Positions 1 to 5,602 of a stretch of 5,602 bases of DNA are shown here, piece by piece. Source of the stretch: Firmicutes bacterium UBA5301 (GTDB lineage: Bacteria > Bacillota > UBA5301); the NCBI GenBank assembly GCA_002408345.1, contig DHRX01000109.1, positions 1,783 through 7,384 of the forward strand. The letters are read 5' to 3'. Each line of letters opens with the position of its first letter. Within the stretch, counting starts at the first letter, position 1. A program made the position numbers and the translations under genes. Under the pieces are notes generated by a model that worked only from the letters and a program-made list of their open reading frames with translations, was not told where the DNA came from and searched no databases.

Positions 1-332
1 ATCAAACGGCTCTCAACAAGTCGTTCCAGAATAACCGCTGCCCTTCGGGCCGAAATCGGTTTAGTCAGCTCTGAAGCAAATAATTTTTGTAAATCAGGTT
101 CACCCGATTTCTCCAAGCGGATAATACGAATAAACCCGCCACCGCCCCGCCGGCTTTCAATAATAAAGCCGTGGTCTCCAGAAAAGCGGGTCTCCAATAC
201 ATAATTTATTTGCGAGGGGGCACATTGAAATTTTTCGGCCAGCTCTTTACGAGTAAATTCAGCAATACCATGGCTATTCTGGCCTAATAAATTATTTATA
301 TATTGCTGAATTAGGTCACTGAGACTTTGCAT
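1..332 (-). CDS. ctsR: CtsR transcriptional repressor of clp/stress genes (3' truncated by window)
   Basis: CtsR is the winged-helix repressor of the clpC, clpP and clpE class of heat-shock genes in Firmicutes; it binds DNA as a dimer and is inactivated by heat or through McsB. The 110 visible codons cover the DNA-binding domain. A helix-turn-helix lies at about residues 23-48, including QCAPSQINYVLETRF. The glycine-rich wing follows at residues 60-70 (SRRGGGGFIRI) and is the family's hallmark; R62 appears to match the wing arginine known in Geobacillus CtsR as an McsB phosphorylation target. The family is usually about 150-155 residues, so roughly the last 40, the C-terminal dimerisation part, lie beyond base 1. 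The ATG at 330-332 is preceded by GGAGGGG (340-346) at 7 nt spacing, which fixes the start. The gene has its own promoter and likely autoregulatory repeats upstream. mcsA, mcsB and clpC would be expected downstream but are not visible. Confidence 0.96.
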   Translation of the reverse strand, partial: MQSLSDLIQQYINNLLGQNSHGIAEFTRKELAEKFQCAPSQINYVLETRFSGDHGFIIESRRGGGGFIRIIRLEKSGEPDLQKLFASELTKPISARRAAVILERLVESRL

Positions 333-339
333 CGGTGTT

Positions 340-346
340 CCCCTCC
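340..346 (-). promoter_or_regulatory. ctsR ribosome binding site
   Basis: GGAGGGG on the minus strand, 7 nt before the ATG at 332. It is strong and well placed, and it supports this ATG as the ctsR start. Confidence 0.8.
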
Positions 347-355
347 GCTTACATT

Positions 356-381
356 CCTGACCTTAGTTTTACCTTCTGACC
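356..381 (-). promoter_or_regulatory. candidate CtsR operator (GGTCA-type direct repeats)
   Basis: Three direct repeats are read on the minus strand: GGTCAGA (381-375), GGTAAAA (373-367) and GGTCAGG (362-356). The known CtsR box is a tandem heptad RGTCAAA-NAN-RGTCAAA with a 10-bp period. Here the repeats start 8 and 11 bp apart, and each unit differs from the consensus by one or two bases, so this is a degenerate or lineage-specific version. It begins 2 bp downstream of the -10 box and so overlaps the likely transcription start, a position that would block initiation. CtsR autorepression is well known in Firmicutes; that this element is the operator is inferred. Confidence 0.62.
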
Positions 382-383
382 TT

Positions 384-411
384 ATTATAACAAATTGTGC
401 TCTTAATGCAA
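384..411 (-). promoter_or_regulatory. sigma-A-like promoter of ctsR
   Basis: A perfect -10 TATAAT (389-384) sits 16 bp downstream of a weak -35 TTGCAT (411-406, three of six consensus bases). The resulting transcript would have a leader of about 45 nt before the ctsR ATG, carrying the GGTCA repeats at its start. A perfect -10 with a poor -35 is compatible with a regulated promoter. No terminator is visible between the upstream oxidoreductase gene and this promoter, so read-through from that gene may also reach ctsR. Confidence 0.65.
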
Positions 412-428
412 GACTTTTACCTAGTATT

Positions 429-1820
429 TCAATTTAATCTTTCCTTAATGACTTGGGCTACTATGATCCCGCTAGCCGAAGCCTGAACTAATCCTCGTGT
501 CACCCCTGCTCCATCACCAATAGCAAAAAGATTACGTACTCCCGTCTCTAATTCTTTAGTCAGATTTAACCGTGAAGAATAAAATTTAACCTCTACCCCG
601 TACAGTAAAGTATGTCGAGAATAAACCCCCGGAGCCAGATTGTCTAAAGCTTGTAGCATTTCCAACAAACCTACTAAATGACGGTAAGGAAAGACTAGAC
701 TCAGATCCCCAGGGGTTGCATCTGTTAGCGTCGGACGAACTAAACATTTCTTAAGTCGATCTGTAGTAGTACGATGTCCGTCAACCAAATCTCCTAAACG
801 TTGAACAATAACCCCTCCACCAAGAAGGTTGGCCAAACCGGCAACATAACGCCCATAGGTAATCGGTTCTTTAAATGGTTCAGTAAAACTCTTGCTTACT
901 AGAAGGGCAAAGTTTGTATTCTCAGTACGTTTTTCCGCATGGCTATGGCCGTTTACGGTGATTAAGTCGTCATTATTTTCAGTTACGACTTCACCATACG
1001 GGCACATACAAAAAGTCCTAACTTTGTCGTCAAAACTGGCCGAGTGGTAAATTAATTTTGCCTCCCAAACTACCCGAGTGATCTCTTCCATTACTACTGC
1101 CGGAAGTTCAACCCGCACCCCAATATCTACCGGATTTACAGCCAATTTTAGCTTTAGTTCCTCGGCTTCTTGAGCTAACCATTCTGACCCCGCTCGTCCC
1201 GGTGCAACTATAACGTAATCAGCTTCAATAATTTTACCATCAGCTATTTCGATACCCAAAACTTGTTGATCTTTAACAATGATTTTAGTTACCTCTGTAT
1301 TTAAAGCAATATCAACCTTATCTTGTAGATAAGAAAACATATCCTTCAGAATATCTAATGTTCGTCCGGTACCTAAATGTCGTACTTGAGCAGTAATTAA
1401 ACGCAATTCAGCCAGGGTTGCTTTCCGAGCTAACTCGGCAATCTGCTCCTGGTCAGTCCCGTGCAGTTCTTGGGGAGCACCAAATTCCAAGTACAATTGG
1501 TCAACCTGTTTAATTAACCGTTCTAACTGTTGACGACCGATATACTCTTCCAAATTACCACCGACATCAGCCGATAAGGTTAACTTCCCATCACTAAGAG
1601 CCCCAGCACCCCCCCATCCTGATACCACTCGACAAGGCTCACACCGAATACAGGAAATGTTTTGATTTTTAGATGGACAGAAGCGGCCCTTAATACCTGC
1701 TCCCTTTTCTATCAAGAGAACCTTAAGGCCAGAATCTTTTACCAACTGTAAAGCCGCAAAAATTCCAGCTGGTCCCGCACCTACTATAACAACATCATAA
1801 CGTTGCTGTATGTTAACCAT
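429..1820 (-). CDS. NAD(P)/FAD-dependent oxidoreductase, COG2509-type uncharacterised dehydrogenase
   Basis: This is a 463-residue cytosolic flavoprotein with no signal peptide or membrane segment. The N-terminal dinucleotide-binding fold is clear: VVIVGAGPAG with glycines at 14, 16 and 19, and an acidic residue (E38) ending the second strand, which would bind the FAD ribose. Four cysteines follow at 48, 57, 60 and 63, directly before GWGGAGALSDGKL (68-80), a signature of this family. A second FAD segment, VIVAPGRAG, is at 203-211, and the closing motif LFAIGDGAG at 431-439 matches the usual C-terminal flavin contact. The length fits the family. Its substrate is not established and I do not assign one. 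The ATG start is supported by AGGAGGT (1829-1835) at 8 nt spacing; the stop is TGA. It is transcribed toward ctsR but separated from it by 96 bp that include a promoter, so a shared function is not implied. No convincing promoter of its own is visible in the divergent spacer. Confidence 0.92.
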   Translation of the reverse strand: MVNIQQRYDVVIVGAGPAGIFAALQLVKDSGLKVLLIEKGAGIKGRFCPSKNQNISCIRCEPCRVVSGWGGAGALSDGKLTLSADVGGNLEEYIGRQQLERLIKQVDQLYLEFGAPQELHGTDQEQIAELARKATLAELRLITAQVRHLGTGRTLDILKDMFSYLQDKVDIALNTEVTKIIVKDQQVLGIEIADGKIIEADYVIVAPGRAGSEWLAQEAEELKLKLAVNPVDIGVRVELPAVVMEEITRVVWEAKLIYHSASFDDKVRTFCMCPYGEVVTENNDDLITVNGHSHAEKRTENTNFALLVSKSFTEPFKEPITYGRYVAGLANLLGGGVIVQRLGDLVDGHRTTTDRLKKCLVRPTLTDATPGDLSLVFPYRHLVGLLEMLQALDNLAPGVYSRHTLLYGVEVKFYSSRLNLTKELETGVRNLFAIGDGAGVTRGLVQASASGIIVAQVIKERLN

Positions 1821-1894
1821 AAACTCTTACCTCCTGATATCAGTATTATGCCTTTTGGCAGGATGAACTAGCAGTCGGGTTGAAAGTAACCTTT

Positions 1895-2506
1895 ATGGAG
1901 ATTACTGAATATAAAACTGTCAAAACATCCACAAGCAGAGAACTAAAAATCCAAAAGTCCCTCTTTATTGGCCACGTCCAACAAACACCCACTGTCGAAG
2001 CAGCCCAAGCATTCATTGCTCAAATCCGGGCTGAGCACATACAAGCTACCCACAATTGTTATGCCTATGTCATCGGCTGGGGAAATAGACAACTAGTTCA
2101 CTTTCACGATCACGGCGAACCCTCTGGCACCGCTGGAAAACCTATACTTGGAGCAATCCAACGTTTGGAGCTTACCCATACTACTGTAGTTGTAACTAGA
2201 TATTTTGGTGGTCGTAAACTAGGGGTGCGGGGATTGATTGAAGCTTATGGTTCTACGGCTACACTAGCCTTAGAATCTGCAGGGATACAGGTTGTACCTA
2301 TTACTAAAAAATATAATTTAACAGTAGAATACCCTAATTTCGGTACTGTACAGCACCTTATCAACGAGGCCGGCGCTATTATTGAAAACGAAAATTATGG
2401 TAAATTGGTTTCATTAACGGTTGCTATTCCCATAGTCAACGCTGACCAGATTATTCATCAGCTAACTGAACGTTTCCTTATTCAAAAAATAGAAGAGGCC
2501 CCTTGA
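1895..2506 (+). CDS. yigZ: YigZ/IMPACT family protein (UPF0029 N-terminal, DUF1949 C-terminal)
   Basis: This is a two-domain protein of the YigZ/YvyE/IMPACT family; the eukaryotic IMPACT member modulates translational control through Gcn1/Gcn2, while the bacterial role is not settled. From the ATG at 1895 it is 203 residues, the usual length. Family motifs in the N-terminal domain are THNCYAY (52-58), GEPSGTAGKP (74-83), and VTRYFGGRKLGVRGL (100-114). The smaller ferredoxin-like C-terminal domain runs from about residue 138 to the end. The usual DDGEPSGTAG loop reads DHGEPSGTAG here. An in-frame TTG at 1880 would add five residues (MKVTF), but homologues begin close to the MEITEYKTV segment, so ATG 1895 is preferred; its ribosome site is weak (GAAAG at 1882-1886, 8 nt spacing). 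It lies convergent to cheB and divergent from the FAD enzyme, so it is probably transcribed alone. Its stop codon falls in the loop of a terminator hairpin. Confidence 0.93.
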   Translation: MEITEYKTVKTSTSRELKIQKSLFIGHVQQTPTVEAAQAFIAQIRAEHIQATHNCYAYVIGWGNRQLVHFHDHGEPSGTAGKPILGAIQRLELTHTTVVVTRYFGGRKLGVRGLIEAYGSTATLALESAGIQVVPITKKYNLTVEYPNFGTVQHLINEAGAIIENENYGKLVSLTVAIPIVNADQIIHQLTERFLIQKIEEAP

Positions 2507-2514
2507 AGGGGCCT
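2484..2514 (-). terminator. rho-independent terminator of the cheA-cheB unit, inside the 3' end of yigZ
   Basis: AGGCCCC (2496-2502) and GGGGCCT (2508-2514) form a perfect 7-bp GC-rich stem, extendable by a T-A pair, around a TTGAA loop. Read on the minus strand, the stem is followed by CTTCTA and then six T residues (2489-2484), which fits termination of transcripts coming from cheB, whose stop lies only 8 nt upstream. Read on the plus strand, the trailing bases are GTCTTGATC with no real T-run, so termination of yigZ transcripts is likely weaker. The yigZ TGA (2504-2506) sits in the loop. Confidence 0.75.
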
Positions 2515-2522
2515 GTCTTGAT

Positions 2523-3566
2523 CTAAGAGCATAATTTAATAATTTCCGGAGCTATTTCATCTAAAGGAACAATAGCATCGGCATAGCCAGCCTCTACTAT
2601 AGCCCGTGGCATCCCATAAATAACGCACGTCTGCTCAGACTGAGCTAGGACAGTGCCCCCGTTTTCTTTGATGCTTTTTGCACCGCGTCTCCCGTCACTA
2701 CCCATTCCAGTTAGTACTGCTGCAACTACATCTGGCCCATAATGCTCAGCCAGGGAATCAAAAAGTATATCTACCGCCGGACGAAGGGTACCAATAGGGG
2801 GGTCCTGATTGAGCAGTATTGACCCTGTCTTTGATACCACCATATGATAGTCTCCCGGAGCAATATAAACCGTCCCTGGTTTAAGTAGATCGCCATCTTC
2901 AGCCTCTTTGACCTCTACTGCAGAAGAGCTATTAAGACGTTCTGCTAGGGTCCTAGTAAAGAGCGGTGGCATGTGTTGGACAACTAGAATACTACACGGA
3001 AAATCGGCTGGAAATTTAGAACATACCTCTTTCAATGCCCTAGGGCCACCGGTAGAACTACCTATAGCTACAATTTTTTTACTGGTAGGTTGGGCCAGTC
3101 TTTCCCTGGGTTGAACGGCTTTGACCTTAGGCGTTTTGCGGGGCTTTTTTCCTACTACCAACTTAGCTCGGTAGGCCAAAAGCAACTTTTGAATAAGTTC
3201 GTTCTTCCACTCTTGTTGAATGGTAGCCCAATTAGTCGGTTTAAGCAGAAAGTCTACCGCCCCTTCTTCAAGGGCACGGATAGTCACATAAGCTCCTTCC
3301 ACCGCCACACTACTTAGGATCAATACCGGCAAAGGGTTTGTGGCCATTAACTCGTGCAAAGCCTCTATACCATCCATAACCGGCATATTAACATCCATCG
3401 TAACTACATCTGGTTTTAATTCGGCGACCTTTTCCAAGGCTTCCCGGCCGTTTCTAGCTGTCCCAACGACCAGACAACGCTCATCAGAAGCAATAATCTC
3501 CGAAATAATCCGCCGGAAAAAGGCTGAGTCGTCAACTACTAGTACTTTGATTTGTCTAAATTCCAC
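2523..3566 (-). CDS. cheB: CheB: chemotaxis protein-glutamate methylesterase/glutamine deamidase
   Basis: CheB removes methyl groups from receptor glutamates and deamidates glutamines, giving chemotactic adaptation; CheA phosphorylates its receiver domain to activate it. The 347-residue protein has both expected domains. The receiver covers about 6-125, with acidic pocket D12/D13, phospho-acceptor D58 in MDVNMPVMDG, and K109 in LLKPTN. A basic, proline-containing linker spans about 138-163. The methylesterase domain runs from about 164 to 345, with the catalytic triad visible as S171 in GSSTGG, H198 in VVQHMPP and D291 in LTGMGSDG. All key residues are intact. Translation starts at GTG (3564-3566), supported by TAGGAG 7 nt upstream. 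It lies 14 nt after the cheA stop, so the two are almost certainly co-transcribed, and a terminator follows at once, making cheB the last gene of the unit. The stop is TAG. Confidence 0.97.
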   Translation of the reverse strand: MEFRQIKVLVVDDSAFFRRIISEIIASDERCLVVGTARNGREALEKVAELKPDVVTMDVNMPVMDGIEALHELMATNPLPVLILSSVAVEGAYVTIRALEEGAVDFLLKPTNWATIQQEWKNELIQKLLLAYRAKLVVGKKPRKTPKVKAVQPRERLAQPTSKKIVAIGSSTGGPRALKEVCSKFPADFPCSILVVQHMPPLFTRTLAERLNSSSAVEVKEAEDGDLLKPGTVYIAPGDYHMVVSKTGSILLNQDPPIGTLRPAVDILFDSLAEHYGPDVVAAVLTGMGSDGRRGAKSIKENGGTVLAQSEQTCVIYGMPRAIVEAGYADAIVPLDEIAPEIIKLCS

Positions 3567-3573
3567 TTGTTTT

Positions 3574-3579
3574 CTCCTA
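3574..3579 (-). promoter_or_regulatory. cheB ribosome binding site that fixes its GTG start
   Basis: TAGGAG on the minus strand lies wholly within the 14-nt cheA-cheB gap, 7 nt before the GTG at 3566. No ATG in this frame precedes the receiver domain, and the next internal methionine (residue 57) is inside it, so the GTG is the only sensible start. The short gap suggests translational coupling with cheA. Confidence 0.8.
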
Positions 3580-3580
3580 T

Positions 3581-5602
3581 TTATTCGCCTGCAGCAATAA
3601 GGCTAGGGACTCTAGGCTCTCGAGCCATCTGTTTCTGCATATTAGCAACTTCCAAGACATCTAAAATCAACGAAACAGTTCCATCTCCTAAGATAGCCGC
3701 TCCAGCAAATCCTTGTACGTTCTTTATTAAATTATCTAAGGACTTAATTACAATTTCCTGTTGTCCAATGAGGTCATCGACAAGTAAGCCAACCCGACGT
3801 CCAGCCGCCTTAATGACCACCATAATTCGATTATCACCGTCTCGTTGAGCTGGGATAGGTACCTGGAACAACTGGGAAAGATCAATACTAGGGATTACCT
3901 GTCCCCGATAGAGAATGTAGGTTTGTCCCTGGACTGTTTTAAAATCATTATCTTCAATTTTAATAATTTCTTCGATATTCTCTAAAGGTACAGCATAAAC
4001 CTCATCTTGCCCAACTCGGACCAACAGAGCCTGGATAATAGCTAATGTTAACGGCAGTTTAATTACAAAAACAGACCCCTGCCCGAATGCACTTTCTAAT
4101 TCAACAGTACCATTTAAAGCACCAATTTTCGATGCGACTACATCCAAGCCAACACCACGACCTGAAACATCTGTTACCCTATCTGCAGTACTAAATCCTG
4201 ACCTAAAAAGAAGCTTCGATGATTCCTCATCATTAAGGCTATTGGCTTCTTCTTCGGTTATCATACCTTTGGCCACTGCTTTATTCCGAATCTTAGCAAA
4301 ATTAATTCCGGCACCATCATCAGAGAGTTCTACTACTACTTGATTTCCTTCGTGGCGGGCCATTAGCTTAACCGTACCAGCCCGGGGTTTACCAGCCCGA
4401 ACTCGTTCTTCAGGCGACTCGATTCCATGATCAGCCGCATTACGCAACAGATGCACTAAGGGATCACCGATTTCATCAACAACACTACGATCCAGCTCAG
4501 TATCGGCCCCCTCTATCTCTAAGTTTATCTCTTTATTTAACTCCCGCGCCAAATCTCTAACCATACGGGGGAATCGATTAAATACCTGACCAATAGGGAC
4601 CATCCGTGCCTTCATAACTAAACTCTGCAAATCTGTTGTAATCTGGGCTAACTCACCAATCGTCTCATTGAAAACACCGGTTTGAGACTGAACCCCAATT
4701 TGAGCTAATCGTGCCCTATTAATAACTAGCTCAGCTACTAAGTTCATCAATCCGTCTAACTTCTCAATATCTACACGGACCGTCTGCCGAATCTTATTCT
4801 TATGGCCTGAATCAGTGTGATGGAGCTCTGTATCCACTTGTTTGCCTGATTTCGCACCGGCCTTAGCTTTTTCGGCGGCAGTTTCAGTTTGAGGCGGCAG
4901 CGATAAAAGTTCAATTTCCACCTTACTAATTTCGGAAACATGTTGTAAGATAGCTTGAATTTCATCTTGATTTAAATAAGAAAGATAAATTAAATCAAAT
5001 TGTAAATCAAAACGTTCTTCCTCCAAATCCGGAATTGGTGGAACTGACTTAACTATTTGACCCCGCTCTTCTAAGTTACGAATAACTAAATAAGCCCGGG
5101 CCGACTTAAGTATGCAATTTTCGTCTAATGCCACCCTAATCCGGAGCGGATTGAGCCCTTTTTCCACCTCTTCTTGAACCTCAGCCCATTCCTGCTGACT
5201 CAAAGGTATCTGCTCCAACTGTTCTTTGCTTTCTACCTCTGGAGAGGGCGCTACAGTAACGGTCTCTGTAGCTGCTGCAACCGGTGCCTTCCCTGCTAAG
5301 TGATTTTGCAAATCAGCAATTAGTGCACCAACTTCGGGATAATGTTCATCGCCGCTACTTACTGCGGTGAGGAATTCTTCCAGTGTATCTAAACACTTAA
5401 ACAAAGTATCCATCGATTCAGGAGTAACTCGAATCTCCTGGTGCCTAATCTTATCTAAGATGTTTTCCATGGCATGGGTCAGTTCTGCAATAGCTTCAAA
5501 ACCCATTGTAGCAGACATACCTTTAAGGGTATGAGCAGCCCGGAAAACCTGTTCAATAAAAGAATCATTTTCCGGTTCTTTCTCCAAAGCTAGTAGTCCT
5601 TG
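3581..5602 (-). CDS. cheA: CheA chemotaxis sensor histidine kinase (5' end beyond window)
   Basis: CheA is the cytoplasmic histidine kinase of receptor-CheW-CheA signalling arrays; it phosphorylates CheY and CheB. The reading frame is open to the right edge, with QGLLA encoded before the LEKEPEN segment, so about 20-25 N-terminal residues are missing. Counting residue 1 at the codon 5585-5587, the P1 Hpt domain holds phosphorylatable H19 (AAHTLKGMSATMGF, codon 5531-5533). A linker rich in Ala, Val, Thr and Glu covers about 100-125. A single P2 CheY/CheB-docking domain is at about 146-230, followed by a charged linker at 232-265. P3 dimerisation helices start near 268 (RQTVRVDIEKLDGLMNLV). The P4 ATPase shows the N box HLLRNAADHG (379-388), G1 DDGAG (423-427), F box FRSGFSTA (461-468) and G2 GRGVG (476-480). 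The P5 CheW-like domain fills about 508-650. All catalytic motifs are intact. The stop is TAA; cheB follows in the same unit. Confidence 0.97.
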   Translation of the reverse strand, partial: QGLLALEKEPENDSFIEQVFRAAHTLKGMSATMGFEAIAELTHAMENILDKIRHQEIRVTPESMDTLFKCLDTLEEFLTAVSSGDEHYPEVGALIADLQNHLAGKAPVAAATETVTVAPSPEVESKEQLEQIPLSQQEWAEVQEEVEKGLNPLRIRVALDENCILKSARAYLVIRNLEERGQIVKSVPPIPDLEEERFDLQFDLIYLSYLNQDEIQAILQHVSEISKVEIELLSLPPQTETAAEKAKAGAKSGKQVDTELHHTDSGHKNKIRQTVRVDIEKLDGLMNLVAELVINRARLAQIGVQSQTGVFNETIGELAQITTDLQSLVMKARMVPIGQVFNRFPRMVRDLARELNKEINLEIEGADTELDRSVVDEIGDPLVHLLRNAADHGIESPEERVRAGKPRAGTVKLMARHEGNQVVVELSDDGAGINFAKIRNKAVAKGMITEEEANSLNDEESSKLLFRSGFSTADRVTDVSGRGVGLDVVASKIGALNGTVELESAFGQGSVFVIKLPLTLAIIQALLVRVGQDEVYAVPLENIEEIIKIEDNDFKTVQGQTYILYRGQVIPSIDLSQLFQVPIPAQRDGDNRIMVVIKAAGRRVGLLVDDLIGQQEIVIKSLDNLIKNVQGFAGAAILGDGTVSLILDVLEVANMQKQMAREPRVPSLIAAGE

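Noticed and set aside
1844..1849. TATTAT as a -10 box for yigZ
   Set aside because: No acceptable -35 hexamer lies 15-19 bp upstream; the opposite-strand candidate (CATAAT) also lacks one.
1849..1860. TGCC-TTTT-GGCA small hairpin in the divergent spacer
   Set aside because: The stem is only 4 bp and no T-run follows at the right distance, so it is not a credible terminator or riboswitch.
1880..1882. TTG at 1880 as the yigZ start
   Set aside because: It would add MKVTF, which is not typical of the family, and it has no good ribosome site; the ATG at 1895 matches the usual N-terminus. It cannot be excluded fully.
2908..3848. Several plus-strand open frames of 68-98 codons opposite cheB and the end of cheA
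   Set aside because: They are antisense to clearly coding, family-matching genes, show no recognisable domains, and look like shadows.
4771..4965. A 64-codon minus-strand frame within cheA
   Set aside because: It is an out-of-frame shadow over the P2-P3 linker region, with composition (many Lys, Arg, Leu) typical of frame-shifted reading and no family resemblance.
5585..5587. TTG codon as the start of cheA
   Set aside because: The frame remains open to the window edge and encodes QGLLA before it, giving the typical Hpt helix ALLALEKEP; the phospho-histidine would also be far too close to the N-terminus. The TTG is an internal leucine codon.

Overview
The window looks like chromosomal DNA from a motile, low-to-moderate GC Firmicute, probably of the class Clostridia. 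The main reasons are a CtsR-type heat-shock repressor, which is a Firmicute family, strong AGGAGG-like ribosome sites, a GTG start, and a CheA with one P2 domain of the kind seen in Clostridia. The species cannot be named from sequence alone. I see no RNA genes, insertion sequences, CRISPR arrays or phage genes.

From right to left, the minus strand carries a chemotaxis pair. It starts with cheA, cut at its 5' end by the right window edge, followed after a 14-nt gap by cheB. This transcription unit appears to end at a rho-independent terminator (about 2484-2514) that lies inside the 3' end of the convergent plus-strand gene. That gene is a YigZ/IMPACT-family protein (1895-2506). A short divergent spacer (1821-1894) then separates it from a minus-strand FAD-dependent oxidoreductase of the uncharacterised COG2509 type (429-1820). 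Next comes a 96-bp spacer holding a good promoter and a cluster of GGTCA-like direct repeats. Last is the 5' part of ctsR, which runs off the left edge at base 1.

Functionally there are three independent blocks. CheA autophosphorylates and passes phosphate to CheB (and presumably to a CheY elsewhere), and CheB demethylates receptors for adaptation. CtsR represses the clp/mcs protein quality-control genes and probably its own promoter; mcsA-mcsB-clpC would be expected past the left edge. YigZ and the FAD enzyme have no clear tie to either system. The region is mostly ordinary core-genome content and I found no convincing new system. The points worth a second look are the irregular CtsR operator, the terminator overlapping the yigZ stop codon, the four-cysteine cluster of the FAD enzyme, and the cheA-then-cheB order at the end of an operon.
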